DNA of 64,000 bases from Candidatus Allofournierella pullicola (GCA_019114225.1 DXFW01000039.1:107021-171020), one strand, 5' to 3'. Counted from the stretch's first letter, positions 51,344 to 59,916 are shown. The notes: a model not told the origin generated them from the letters alone. Made by a program: numbers and translations.

Positions 51344-51745
51344 TCAGTCCCGGGAGAGCTTTTTGAACATCCGCACCGCTTTTGTCACCTGGCTTTGGGG
51401 GATACGCCGCCGGAAGGCGGCCATGCTGCGGGCGGAAAAAGGCGCTTCGCCGCTGTAGGCGGGAAGGCCGATGAAGTATTGCAGATAGGGGTCCTCCCGG
51501 ATGAGCTCCACCGTCTGCCGGTCGGAGAGCCCCAGCGCCGCCCGGATGACCAGGCTGCCGAAGGCCATGCGCAGGGGCAGGGCCACCGCGCCGCCCTTTC
51601 CGAAATGGGCGGCATATTGCTTTTCCAGTTTGAGCCAATCGATCTTTTTGGCAAGGCGCACCCAGCGGTTCTCTTCGTCCAGAACGCCCCCGAAGGGCTG
51701 CACGAAATCATACACCGTCAGCTGCATTTGGGCCATCTCGTACAC
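51344..51745 (-). pseudogene. Truncated IS5/IS1182-type transposase (DUF772 N-terminal part)
   Basis: About 133 residues (starting at GTG 51745 after AGGGGCGGTG, or ATG 51736). The sequence follows the N-terminal DUF772 domain of IS5/IS1182 transposases: LDEENRWVRLAKKIDWLKLEKQYAAHFG, LPLRMAFGSLVI, LSDRQTVELIREDPYLQYFIGLPAYSGEAPF. The DDE catalytic domain is missing: a stop follows SRD at residue about 133 and the downstream sequence does not continue the protein. It is a remnant, unless the host keeps it for DNA binding. Confidence 0.8.
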
Positions 51746-51892
51746 GGCACACCGCCCCTTTCGGCGCTTTTTTCTATTGTACCACAAACCGGCGTCAAAA
51801 CAAAGGGCGGGTGAATCGCGGAGCATGCCGCCGCCCATACTCCCGATGCGGGGCCGCACTGCCCCGCAAAAAAGAGCAAGGAGAGATGGACC

Positions 51893-52075
51893 ATGCACGT
51901 TTCGATCGAGCCCGGCTGTATCGGGTGCGGCCTGTGCGCCTCCACCTGCCCGGCGGTGTTTGAGATGGACGCCGAGGGGCTGGCGAAGGTGGCCGTTCAG
52001 CCCGGCCCCGCCGTGGAGCAGGCCGCCCGCGAAGCCGCCGAAAACTGCCCGGCCCAGGTCATTCACGCCGAATGA
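51893..52075 (+). CDS. Small 4Fe-4S ferredoxin
   Basis: 60 residues. One complete cluster motif CIGCGLCASTCP (9-20), with a distant cysteine (NCPAQVIHAE, about 52) completing a single [4Fe-4S] cluster as in the Fer/Fd-60 family. The electron carrier is likely for anaerobic redox chains. The start at 51893 follows AAGGAGAG. A terminator stem follows. It lies before, and convergent with, the GGGtGRT pair. Confidence 0.92.
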   Translation: MHVSIEPGCIGCGLCASTCPAVFEMDAEGLAKVAVQPGPAVEQAAREAAENCPAQVIHAE

Positions 52076-52090
52076 CCCGCCGGGCACAGA

Positions 52091-52126
52091 AAAAGCCGGC
52101 ATGACCCGGAGGTCATGCCGGCTTTT
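52091..52126. terminator. Bidirectional terminator between ferredoxin and GGGtGRT gene
   Basis: AAAAGCCGGCATGACC pairs with GGTCATGCCGGCTTTT around CGGA. Confidence 0.93.
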
Positions 52127-52153
52127 GCCGTTATTAGCGATGAAGCGCGAGGC

Positions 52154-53146
52154 TCACACCTGGCTGGCAGCCACGGCGCAGGCCACGGTGGCGCCCACCA
52201 TGGGGTTGTTGCCCATGCCGATCAGGCCCATCATCTCAACGTGGGCAGGCACGGAGCTGGAGCCGGCGAACTGAGCGTCGCCGTGCATACGGCCCATGGA
52301 GTCGGTCAGGCCATAGCTGGCAGGGCCGGCGGCCACGTTGTCGGGGTGCAGGGTACGGCCGGTGCCGCCGCCGGAAGCGACGGAGAAGTACTTCTTGCCG
52401 TTCTCCATGGCCCACTTCTTGTAGGTGCCGGCAACCAGGTGCTGGAAGCGGGTGGGGTTGGTGGAGTTGCCGGTGATGGAGACCTCAACAGCCTCCTTCT
52501 TCATGATGGCAACGCCTTCCAGCACGTCGTTGGCGCCGTAGCACTTCACGGCAGCGCGCTCGCCGTCGGAGAAAGCCTTCTCACGAACGACCTTCAGCTC
52601 GCCGGTCTTGAAGTCGTAGTCGGTCTCCACATAGGTGAAGCCGTTGATACGGCTGATGATATAGGCGGCGTCCTTGCCCAGGCCGTTCAGGATGACGCGC
52701 AGGGGGGTCTTGCGGGCCTTGTTGGCGGTGCGGGCGATACCGATGGCGCCCTCGGCGGCGGCGAAGGACTCGTGGCCGGCCAGGAAGGCGAAGCACTTGG
52801 TCTCATCGCGCAGCAGCATGGCGCCCAGGTTGCCGTGGCCCAGGCCAACCTGACGCTGCTCGGCCACGGAGCCGGGGATGGTGAAGGCCTCCAGGCCCTC
52901 GCCGATGGCGGCGGCGCAGTCGGCGGCGTTCTTCAGGCCGCGCTTCACAGCGATGGCGGTGCCCAGGGTGTAGGCCCAGACAGCGTTCTCAAAGCAGATG
53001 GGCTGCACGCCCTTGACGATGGCGTCGCAGTCGATGCCCTTGGCGAGGAGCATCTCACGGCAGGCGTCCAGGCTCTCCAGCCCGTTGGCCTTCAGGCACG
53101 CCTCGATCTTGGGCATGCGGCGGTCCATAGATTCAAAAGTAGCCAT
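52154..53146 (-). CDS. GGGtGRT protein
   Basis: 330 residues, soluble. The defining motif GGGTGRT is at 259-265 (FSVASGGGTGRTLHPDN). Other conserved text: FENAVWAYTLGTAIAVKRG (about 52-70), VGLGHGNLGAMLLRDETKCFAFLAGHESFAAAEGA and MMGLIGMGNNPMVGATVACA at the end. It is found in anaerobes immediately next to an IscU-like scaffold gene, as here (18 bases). Its activity is unknown; the glycine loop suggests nucleotide or cofactor binding. A role in Fe-S handling is inferred only from the partner. Strong codon bias hints at high expression. Confidence 0.88.
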   Translation of the reverse strand: MATFESMDRRMPKIEACLKANGLESLDACREMLLAKGIDCDAIVKGVQPICFENAVWAYTLGTAIAVKRGLKNAADCAAAIGEGLEAFTIPGSVAEQRQVGLGHGNLGAMLLRDETKCFAFLAGHESFAAAEGAIGIARTANKARKTPLRVILNGLGKDAAYIISRINGFTYVETDYDFKTGELKVVREKAFSDGERAAVKCYGANDVLEGVAIMKKEAVEVSITGNSTNPTRFQHLVAGTYKKWAMENGKKYFSVASGGGTGRTLHPDNVAAGPASYGLTDSMGRMHGDAQFAGSSSVPAHVEMMGLIGMGNNPMVGATVACAVAASQV

Positions 53147-53164
53147 TGTGTAACTCCTCCCCTC

Positions 53165-53857
53165 TTACTCTTCCCGCGGGTCGATGTACTTCGCAGCGCC
53201 ATCGAACCGGCCGTAGGTGCCGATGTTCTTCTCGTAAGCGGTCTTGGGGTCCTCGCCGTGGCGGATCGCCTCCAGCATTTTGCCCAGACGCACGAACTGA
53301 TAACCGGTGACCTCGTTGTTCTCGTCCAGCGCCAGCTTCAGGATATAGCCCTCGGTGAGCTCCAGGTAGCGAACGCCCTTGGCCTTGGTGGAGAAGATGG
53401 TGCCGGTCATGCTGCGCAGGCCCTTGCCCAGGTCCTCCAGGCCGGCGCCGATGGGCAGGCCGTCCTCGCTGAAAGCGGTCTGGCTGCGGCCGTAGACGAT
53501 CTGCAGGAACAGCTCGCGCATGGCCACGTTGATGGCGTCGCAGACCAGGTCGGTGTTCAGAGCCTCCAGGATGGTCTTGCCGGGCAGGATCTCGCCGGCC
53601 ATGGCGGCAGAGTGGGTCATGCCGGAGCAGCCGATGGTCTCCACCAGAGCCTCCTCGATGACGCCCTGCTTCACGTTCAGGGTCAGCTTGCAGGTGCCCT
53701 GCTGGGGGGCGCACCAGCCCACACCGTGGGTCAGACCGGAAATGTCCTTGATCTCGTATGCCTTGACCCAGTTGCCCTCCTCAGGGATGGGGGCGGGGCC
53801 GTGATGGGGCCCTTTGGTCAGAGGACACATACGCTCTACTTCATGCGAATAGGTCAT
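53165..53857 (-). CDS. IscU/NifU-like iron-sulfur cluster scaffold protein
   Basis: 230 residues. The core matches NifU_N/IscU: GVGWCAPQQGTCKLTLNV (about 45-62), ETIGCSGMTHSAAMAGEILPGKTILEAL (scaffold Cys and GKT loop) and LVCDAINVAMRELFLQ, giving three spaced cysteines like IscU. N- and C-terminal extensions are longer than canonical IscU (128 residues). A Gly-rich turn and the C-terminal extension are shared by the version paired with GGGtGRT. It probably assembles or delivers clusters. The ATG at 53857 follows AAAGGAGAG, with a near-consensus promoter about 75 bases upstream. Confidence 0.88.
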   Translation of the reverse strand: MTYSHEVERMCPLTKGPHHGPAPIPEEGNWVKAYEIKDISGLTHGVGWCAPQQGTCKLTLNVKQGVIEEALVETIGCSGMTHSAAMAGEILPGKTILEALNTDLVCDAINVAMRELFLQIVYGRSQTAFSEDGLPIGAGLEDLGKGLRSMTGTIFSTKAKGVRYLELTEGYILKLALDENNEVTGYQFVRLGKMLEAIRHGEDPKTAYEKNIGTYGRFDGAAKYIDPREE

Positions 53858-53928
53858 GTTCGTTCTCTCCTTTGCTCTTCGTACTGCAGGCTATATTGTG
53901 ATTGTTTGCACAATGTTCCGCAGTATCC

Positions 53929-53957
53929 ATTATAGGCAAAAAGCCGCCTTTTTTCAA
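53929..53957 (-). promoter_or_regulatory. Promoter of the scaffold-GGGtGRT operon
   Basis: Minus strand TTGAAA (53957-53952), 17 bases, TATAAT (53934-53929). The 66-base leader contains ATTGTG...CACAAT inverted repeats that could be an operator. Confidence 0.75.
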
Positions 53958-54083
53958 GGCGTTTTGCCCCCCTTTTGCCGCCGCGCGGCACAAATTTTGC
54001 CCTCTCTTTTCCACCGTTTTTGGGTGAGCCGCCAATCGTGCAACTTGTTTGGTCGTTTCTACAAAATTTTCGCTATTTAATTG

Positions 54084-54222
54084 TTGCATTTAACCAAAGG
54101 CTGTGATATAGTATGGGCGAGGAAAGAAGGCGGGAGCGCCGCTTTCCGGGGAAGTATGGGAGCGGCCGGAGCGGCCGCGGGGCCACGGGCCCCACACAAA
54201 CGAGAAAGAGAGGTCATTTACT
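54084..54222 (+). promoter_or_regulatory. Promoter and structured leader of the 81-residue gene
   Basis: TTGCAT (54084-54089), 17 bases, TATAGT (54107-54112). The following 110-base leader is unusually long, with GCGGCC/GGCCGC and GGGGCC/GGCCCC hairpins in tandem, then AGAGAGG before the start. Confidence 0.7.
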
Positions 54223-54468
54223 ATGGATCGCATCAATGTGAACAATTTTGACGTGAGCGCTTTCAGCGAGGTCCTGGCCTCCTGCAAGGGCGATGTCTAC
54301 ATGGTCACCCCCGAGGGCGACCGTCTGAACCTGAAGAGCAAGCTGTGCCAGATCCTGGGCTTCACCAGCCTGATCAAGGGCGGCCAGATCGCTTCGGCCC
54401 AGTTCGAGTGCACCAATCCTGAGGACGAGAGCCGTCTGTTCCGGTTCAACCTGTTCGGCGAGAAGTAA
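54223..54468 (+). CDS. 81-residue protein of unknown function
   Basis: A small soluble protein (MDRINVNNFDVSAFSEVL, then CKGDVYMVTPEGDRLNLKSKL, ending ESRLFRFNLFGEK) with an alpha/beta look: a short helix, a beta hairpin around TPEGDRL and a C-terminal strand. Two to three cysteines but no cluster motif. No family recognised. A strong promoter, a structured 110-base leader and a robust terminator make it an abundant, independently regulated transcript. It is divergent from the GGGtGRT/scaffold operon. Confidence 0.82.
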   Translation: MDRINVNNFDVSAFSEVLASCKGDVYMVTPEGDRLNLKSKLCQILGFTSLIKGGQIASAQFECTNPEDESRLFRFNLFGEK

Positions 54469-54484
54469 AAAAACGCAAACGCGC

Positions 54485-54520
54485 AAAAAGGCGGCGGGCA
54501 CGAAGGCCCGCCGCCTTTTT
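54485..54520. terminator. Bidirectional terminator
   Basis: AAAAAGGCGGCGGGC pairs with GCCCGCCGCCTTTTT; the flanks GCGCAAAA/TTTTGCGC extend the palindrome. Confidence 0.93.
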
Positions 54521-54530
54521 TGTTTTGCGC

Positions 54531-55787
54531 TCACAGCTCCACTGCCGCGCCGCCCGCAAGGCGGCTTTTCTCCGCGGCCATGGCAATGGCGTGGCTTTCC
54601 AGCGAGGCGTCCAGGCTGGTGAGACCGGGGCCGGGCTCGCCGCCCAGCATGAGCTCCACGAATGCCTGCACCAGGCCGGCGTCGCCGCCGCTGTGGCCCT
54701 CGGCCGCGTCGATGTGGAACGTCTGAGCCGGCCGGCCGAAGGGCGTGAGGATGATGTCGCCGGCCAGCAGGTCGGCGGTGAGCTGGCCCGCCGTGCCCAT
54801 GAACTTGGCGAAGCGGGTGTTGTGCTCGGTGAATCCGGTCATGGTGAAGCCCATGGTGCTGCCGTCGGCCATCTCCACGTTCACCACCTGGTGGTCCACC
54901 ACATCGTTGTCGCAGGCAAACACGCAGCGGCCGTAGGGGCCGGTGCGGACAGCCTGGAGCACCGAGTCGTGGGTGGGATGGGCGGCCAGCACCTCGCAGG
55001 GCCAGCCGTCGTTGCCCGCGTCAATGCCCGTGGCGGCATTGGTGAGGTAGATCTTCTCCGCGTCAAAGGGGCAGTTTTCCTTGGCGGCGCAGCCGTCCAG
55101 GCAGCGGGCCGCCGCGCCCGCGGGGGCGTGGGCGGCGTTGAAGAAGGAATTGGAGCCGAAGGAGCTCACCCGTCTGGCGCTCTTGCCCGCCAGCCAGAGG
55201 TAGAGGTCCAGGTCGTGGCAGCACTTTTGCAGCAGCATGGGGCTGCTCTCGCCGGTGCGGCGCCAGTTGCCCCGCACAAAGCTGTGAGCCTGGTGCCAGT
55301 AGCCCACGTTCTCGATGGCCTGGATGGTCATCACCTGCCCCACCGCGCCCGAGTCCAGCAGCTCCTTCACCTTTTTATAAAAGGCGGTGTAGCGCAGCAC
55401 ATGGCACACCACCACCCGCCGCCCGGTCGCACGGGCGGCCTGAGCCAGCTGCCGGCACTCCTCCGGCGAGGGGGACACCGGCTTTTCCAGCAGCAGGTCG
55501 TAGCCCTTTTCCAGGGCGGGCACCGCCTGGGGCACATGCTGGCGGTCCATGGTGGTGATGACCGCGGCGTCCGCCAGCCGGGGCCCTGCCAGCAGCTCCT
55601 CCCCTGTTTTGAAGCACTGCTCCGGCGCAAGGCCCAGCAGTTTTGCCACCTCGTTTCTCTTTTCGTCCACCGGTTCGGCAATGGCGGTGACGCGCACCTT
55701 GCCGCCGTATTTCAGCAATTCCGGCAGATAAGTGTCCTTGCCCCGGTTGCCCAGGCCGATCAGTGCGATGGTAAACGAATCTTTCAT
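54531..55787 (-). CDS. Gfo/Idh/MocA-family oxidoreductase
   Basis: 418 residues. Rossmann NAD(P) domain at the N terminus (IALIGLGNRGKDTYL, AIAEP), then LLEKPVSPSPEECRQL with the EKP active-site motif. The C-terminal domain holds GHSGGDAGLVQAFVELM, typical of long Gfo/Idh/MocA members acting on sugars or inositols. Substrate unknown. The ATG at 55787 follows AAGAACGGG. It lies downstream of the SDR and permease genes on the same strand, but an intervening terminator makes it a separate unit. Confidence 0.9.
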   Translation of the reverse strand: MKDSFTIALIGLGNRGKDTYLPELLKYGGKVRVTAIAEPVDEKRNEVAKLLGLAPEQCFKTGEELLAGPRLADAAVITTMDRQHVPQAVPALEKGYDLLLEKPVSPSPEECRQLAQAARATGRRVVVCHVLRYTAFYKKVKELLDSGAVGQVMTIQAIENVGYWHQAHSFVRGNWRRTGESSPMLLQKCCHDLDLYLWLAGKSARRVSSFGSNSFFNAAHAPAGAAARCLDGCAAKENCPFDAEKIYLTNAATGIDAGNDGWPCEVLAAHPTHDSVLQAVRTGPYGRCVFACDNDVVDHQVVNVEMADGSTMGFTMTGFTEHNTRFAKFMGTAGQLTADLLAGDIILTPFGRPAQTFHIDAAEGHSGGDAGLVQAFVELMLGGEPGPGLTSLDASLESHAIAMAAEKSRLAGGAAVEL

Positions 55788-55870
55788 CCCGTTCTTCCTC
55801 CCCTCGGTTTTTCTGTTTCAGTATACACCCGCCGGACGGCGATGACCAGCCGTTTTTTGTGCGGACGCAG

Positions 55871-55902
55871 AAAGGCCGCCGGCTTTTCAGCCGGCGGCCT
55901 TT
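55871..55902 (-). terminator. Terminator of the ucpA/APC operon
   Basis: AAAGGCCGCCGGC pairs with GCCGGCGGCCTTT around TTTTCA. T-tract is short, so termination may be partial. Confidence 0.7.
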
Positions 55903-55929
55903 CTTTTATGTCCGTTTGAGAGAGATAAC

Positions 55930-56727
55930 TCAGTTGGTGCCGATGGACATGGTCTCGGGCAGGGTGCTGCCGCCGTCGATGACGATCTGAGAACCAGTCA
56001 GGTAGCTGGACTCATCGCTGCCCAGGAAGGCGAACAGCTCGCCGACCTCGATGGGCTTCGCCAGACGCTTCATGGGCACGCCCACGGCGATGTCGTTGAT
56101 GGCGCTCTCGGGATCGTTGGGGTTGGACTCCATAGCCATCTTCTCCACCATCGGGGTGCGGGCATAGCCCAGCTGAGAGCAGTTCACGCGGATGTTGCGG
56201 GCAGCGTATTCCACAGCCAGGCACTTGGTCAGACCGACCAGAGCAGCCTTGGTCATGGCGTAAGCGGCCTCGCCGGCGTCAGCCACGATGTCGCCGGTGA
56301 CGGAAGAAGCGATGACGATGTTGCCGCCGCCCTGCTTCAGCATGTAAGGAACAACGGCCTTGCAGGTGTTCCAAACGCCCTTGATGTTCACGTCGATGTG
56401 GAAATCGCGGGTCTTGTCGTCCATCTCCTCGAAGGGAGCCAGGCGGCAAACGCCGGCGTTGCAGCAAGCAACGTTGATCTCGCCGAAGGTGTCAACGCCC
56501 TTCTTGGCAGCAGCGTCCATCTGCTCGCGGTCAGCAACGTTGGCCACAACGGTCACGATCTCGCTGCCGTACTCCTTGCGCAGCTTCTCAGCGGTCTCTT
56601 CCACACGGGGATCCAGGTCCACCATGATCAGTTTGGCGCCGTATTTGGCATAAGCGGTGGCGATGCCCTCGCCCAGACCCACGGCAGCGCCGGTGATCAG
56701 TGCAACTTTACCGTCCAATTTAGCCAT
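55930..56727 (-). CDS. ucpA: UcpA-like SDR oxidoreductase
   Basis: 265 residues, close along its length to E. coli UcpA. Rossmann TGAAVGLGEGIA (about 12-23), NAG motif CCNAGVCRLAPF, catalytic Ser in SSVTGD and Tyr-Lys in AYAMTKAALVGLTK (YxxxK), and the C terminus YLTGSQIVIDGGSTLPETMSIG. Substrate is unknown; the E. coli protein is linked to furfural tolerance. In place of the usual CPG before the YxRTPM loop, it has CSQLGYARTPM. AAGGAGAG precedes ATG at 56727. It follows the two APC transporters and may act on a compound they import. Confidence 0.88.
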   Translation of the reverse strand: MAKLDGKVALITGAAVGLGEGIATAYAKYGAKLIMVDLDPRVEETAEKLRKEYGSEIVTVVANVADREQMDAAAKKGVDTFGEINVACCNAGVCRLAPFEEMDDKTRDFHIDVNIKGVWNTCKAVVPYMLKQGGGNIVIASSVTGDIVADAGEAAYAMTKAALVGLTKCLAVEYAARNIRVNCSQLGYARTPMVEKMAMESNPNDPESAINDIAVGVPMKRLAKPIEVGELFAFLGSDESSYLTGSQIVIDGGSTLPETMSIGTN

Positions 56728-56792
56728 TTTAAGTCTCTCCTTTTCTGTTGTATAAGCCATGCGGCTGCGAAAGCCGCCCGGTTACGATGGGA

Positions 56793-58214
56793 TCAATACT
56801 CCTTGGTGCCGGCCACCGTTTCGATGGTGACCTTGTGCTTCTTCCAGTTGACGCACACCATCCACAGCCACAGCAGGGCGCCGATACCAATGTAGATACC
56901 GAAGCTCTTCCAGGAGCCGGCGCTCTGGCCCAGGGTGCAGAAGAAAGCGATGACCACGGAGATGATGAGCGCCAGCACCCGGGTGAAGTTGCCGCCCTTG
57001 AGTTTGTAGGGGGAGGTCAGCTCGGGATGGCTCTTGTGGATGCGCATGGCGCTGATCATGGTGATCGCGTAGGCGCAGGCGCAGCCAAAGCTCATCAGGT
57101 TGAAGAAGTCGTTCATAAAGGTGGTGGCGTTCTGCAGAAGCAGGAACACCAGCGAGATGGCCAGCAGCAGGATGTTGGGCAGGATGGGCTGCTGGTGGCG
57201 GTTGACCTTGGTGAACACCTTGGGCAGGAAGTTGTTCTCGCCCATGGCGTACAGCAGCCGCACGGTGGAAAGCCAGAAGCCCAGCAGGCAGGTGCCGATG
57301 GCGCACAGGATGGCAGCAATGCCGAACACCACTGCAAAGACGCCCCAGCCGCCGCCCAGCTGCTCCATCATGGTGATAGCCAGGAAGCCGCCCACCGCGG
57401 CGCCGCCTTCCTCCACCAGGGGCTGCACAGGCATGCCGCCCAGGCCGAAGAAGAACAGCGCGTAGATGATGCCGCAGGTAACGATGGAACCCAGAATGGC
57501 CTTGTTGGAGTCCTTGATGGGGAAGTCGCCTTCCTCCACCATCTGGGGCACCGTTTCAAACCCGAAGAAGGGGGTGATCAGCAGGGCCATACCGATGACC
57601 CAGCCGGGGATGCCGAAGTGGCCTTCCACCTGAGTGTAGAAGAAGTTCTGGAAGTTATCCCAGCTCCACACGCCGGAGAACAGGAAGGCGACGGTGGCGA
57701 CCAGGCAGCCGCCGATGGCGAATATCAGCATGTACAGCTGGATCTTGCCGGCGATCTCCACGTTCTGAAGGCTCAGCATGCAGTAGCCCACCAGGCTCAC
57801 CAGGGCCACCACCTCGATCAGCAAAAAGCTGGTGGGGACATGCAGCACATGGAACAGCCACTGCACGATGGCCATGACCGCCGAGGGCGGGACCGCGATC
57901 CAGGCGGCCATGATCAGCCACGAGGAGAAGAAGCCCACATGCTTGTTGATGCCCACGGTGTTGTAGATGAGCTCGCCGCCCGCCTTGGGGAAGAGGGGCG
58001 CCAGCTCGCAGTAGACCATGGCGATGGGCAGGATCAGAAGGGTCATCAGCGCAAAGCCCAGGAAGGTGCCCGCGCCGCAATACTCGTAGAAGATGGTGTC
58101 CCAGTAGCCGATGAAGGTGAAGATGGCGCCCGCCGCGATGGCGTAAACATAGACAAGGCGCAGGCTCTTCTTCAACCCGGTGGGCTGGGTCTCCACATTG
58201 TTCTGTTCAGGCAT
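56793..58214 (-). CDS. APC-superfamily amino-acid transporter (paralogue A)
   Basis: 473 residues, about twelve membrane helices. The N-terminal YAIAAGAIFTFIGYWDTIFYEYCGAGTFLG and PLFPKAGGELIYNTVGIN match APC permeases, and GFETVPQMVEEGDFPIKDSNKA is a characteristic mid-chain loop. It is 44 bases after the paralogue at 58259-59662, sharing the same start and the C-terminal WLWMVCVNWKKH. Such proteins move amino acids or amines by proton or solute exchange; the substrate is unknown. Tandem duplication suggests either division of labour or substrate/product exchange. Confidence 0.88.
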   Translation of the reverse strand: MPEQNNVETQPTGLKKSLRLVYVYAIAAGAIFTFIGYWDTIFYEYCGAGTFLGFALMTLLILPIAMVYCELAPLFPKAGGELIYNTVGINKHVGFFSSWLIMAAWIAVPPSAVMAIVQWLFHVLHVPTSFLLIEVVALVSLVGYCMLSLQNVEIAGKIQLYMLIFAIGGCLVATVAFLFSGVWSWDNFQNFFYTQVEGHFGIPGWVIGMALLITPFFGFETVPQMVEEGDFPIKDSNKAILGSIVTCGIIYALFFFGLGGMPVQPLVEEGGAAVGGFLAITMMEQLGGGWGVFAVVFGIAAILCAIGTCLLGFWLSTVRLLYAMGENNFLPKVFTKVNRHQQPILPNILLLAISLVFLLLQNATTFMNDFFNLMSFGCACAYAITMISAMRIHKSHPELTSPYKLKGGNFTRVLALIISVVIAFFCTLGQSAGSWKSFGIYIGIGALLWLWMVCVNWKKHKVTIETVAGTKEY

Positions 58215-58258
58215 TCTTTATCACTCCGTCTCGTTGTCTTGTGTTCAAAAAGCGGAGC

Positions 58259-59662
58259 TTAGAAAGTCTTGACGCCGTCGGGAGTCTCGATCTCAACGGG
58301 GTGCTTCTTCCAGTTGACGCAGACCATCCACAGCCAGATGACAACGCCCACGCCCAGGTACACGCCGAAGCAGATCCAGGAGTCAATGCCCTGGCCCAGG
58401 GTGCAGAAGAAGGCGATGGCCACAGCGATCAGCATGGCCAGGATACGGAAGGCGTCGCCGCCCTTGACGGCGTTGGAGCTCTTCCAGTTGGGGTACTTGT
58501 GGTGAATGCACACAGCGCTGATCATGGTCAGAGCGTAGGCGCAGGCGCAGCCGAAGCTCATCAGGTTGAAGAAAGCGCTCATGAAGTCAGAGGAGTTCTG
58601 CAGAACGATGAACACCAGGCTCAGCACCAGCAGGAAGACGTTGGGCAGCAGGGGCTGCTGGTTCTTGTTGACCTTCGCGAACACCTTGGGCAGGAAGTTC
58701 TTGTTGGCCATGGAGTAGAGCATACGAACGGTGGACATCCAGAAGCCCAGCAGAGAAGCGCCCATGCCCAGCAGGCAGGACAGCAGGCCGACAACGATGG
58801 GCCAGAAGGTCCAGCCGAGCACGTTCTGCATGGTGGAGATGGTCAGGAAGCCGTCCTGAGCGAAGTTGGTGTAGACATCCTGCAGGCCGTCCAGACCAGC
58901 CACGCAGAAGTAGTAGAACACGTAAATGCTGCCGCAGGTGAGGATGGAGCCGCAGATGGCCTTCTTGGAGTTCTTGATGGGGAAGTCGCCTTCCTCAACC
59001 ATCTGGGGAACGGTCTCAAATCCGAAATAGGGGGTGATCAGCAGAGCCATGCCGATGACCCAGCCGGGGATGCCGTAAACGGAGTCGAGGGTGGTGCTGA
59101 AGATGTTGCCGAAGTTGGACAGGTGCCAGTGACCGCTGAACAGCAGGATGAAGCCGGTCAGGATGGTGACGGTGATGTTGCAGAACAGCATCACAGCCTG
59201 AGCCTTGACCAGGATCTGCACGTTCTGGATGCTCATCAGGAAGTAAAGCACCAGCAGCACGGCGGCGCAGGCGACCATGGGCCAGGTGCCCAGACCCAGG
59301 TTGAAGGTCTTGTTCACCCAGGTCATGATGGCCATGACAACTGCCGGGGGAACGGAGATCCAGGCGGCCATGATCAGCCAGGAAGCCAGGAAGCCCACAT
59401 GCTTGTTGATACCGACGGTGTTGTAGATCAGTTCGCCGCCGGAGGTGTGGAACAGGCTGGCCAGCTCACTGTAGACCAGCGCGACGGGCAGGATGGCGAT
59501 GGTCATCAGGCCGAAGGCCAGGAAGGTGCCGCTGCCGCAGTAGCCGTAGAAGACCGAATCCCAGTAGTTCACGAAGGTGAAGATGGAACCGGTGGCGACG
59601 GTGTAAACAAAAATCAGTTTCAGACTTTTGTTCAGGCCGCCTTTCGTTTGGGTGTTTTCCAT
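58259..59662 (-). CDS. APC-superfamily amino-acid transporter (paralogue B)
   Basis: 467 residues, twelve predicted helices. Same architecture as its neighbour (YTVATGSIFTFVNYWDSVFYGYCGSGTFLA, GELIYNTVGINKHVGF, GFETVPQMVEEGDFPIKNSKKA). It is the first gene after a strong TTGACA-type promoter and a 220-base leader, and its codon choice looks more biased than that of paralogue A, hinting at higher expression. The start at 59662 (MENTQTKGGL) follows AAAAGGAGTC. Substrate not predictable from sequence. Confidence 0.88.
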   Translation of the reverse strand: MENTQTKGGLNKSLKLIFVYTVATGSIFTFVNYWDSVFYGYCGSGTFLAFGLMTIAILPVALVYSELASLFHTSGGELIYNTVGINKHVGFLASWLIMAAWISVPPAVVMAIMTWVNKTFNLGLGTWPMVACAAVLLVLYFLMSIQNVQILVKAQAVMLFCNITVTILTGFILLFSGHWHLSNFGNIFSTTLDSVYGIPGWVIGMALLITPYFGFETVPQMVEEGDFPIKNSKKAICGSILTCGSIYVFYYFCVAGLDGLQDVYTNFAQDGFLTISTMQNVLGWTFWPIVVGLLSCLLGMGASLLGFWMSTVRMLYSMANKNFLPKVFAKVNKNQQPLLPNVFLLVLSLVFIVLQNSSDFMSAFFNLMSFGCACAYALTMISAVCIHHKYPNWKSSNAVKGGDAFRILAMLIAVAIAFFCTLGQGIDSWICFGVYLGVGVVIWLWMVCVNWKKHPVEIETPDGVKTF

Positions 59663-59916
59663 GATAATGACTCCTTTTCACAGGTTTGGCTCCCCGCCAA
59701 AACCGCCTGCCCGCAAAAAAAACACCGAATCGCCGGCGCTTTCCCTCACGCGGTTTTTCGATGTTGTCACACAAGTCGTGACCGGCTGCGCCGGTCGGGC
59801 TGCATGGCAGCGAGTATTCAGTTCCCGGGTCCAGAGGGTCCGCCCTCTTTAGCCGTTATAAAAATAACACCCTTCCCCCGGGAATGTCAAGGGAATATCC
59901 GATATTTTGTATACAA
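59663..59916 (-). promoter_or_regulatory. Promoter, palindrome and long leader of the APC operon
   Basis: Minus strand TTGACA (59890-59885) is followed at 17-18 bases by a weak -10. Just upstream lies TTGTATACAA (59907-59916), a GntR-type palindrome. The leader has GACCGGC/GCCGGTC and, near 59710-59760, an AACCG...CGGTG hairpin followed by eight T, which could be an attenuator before the start at 59662. Confidence 0.6.
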
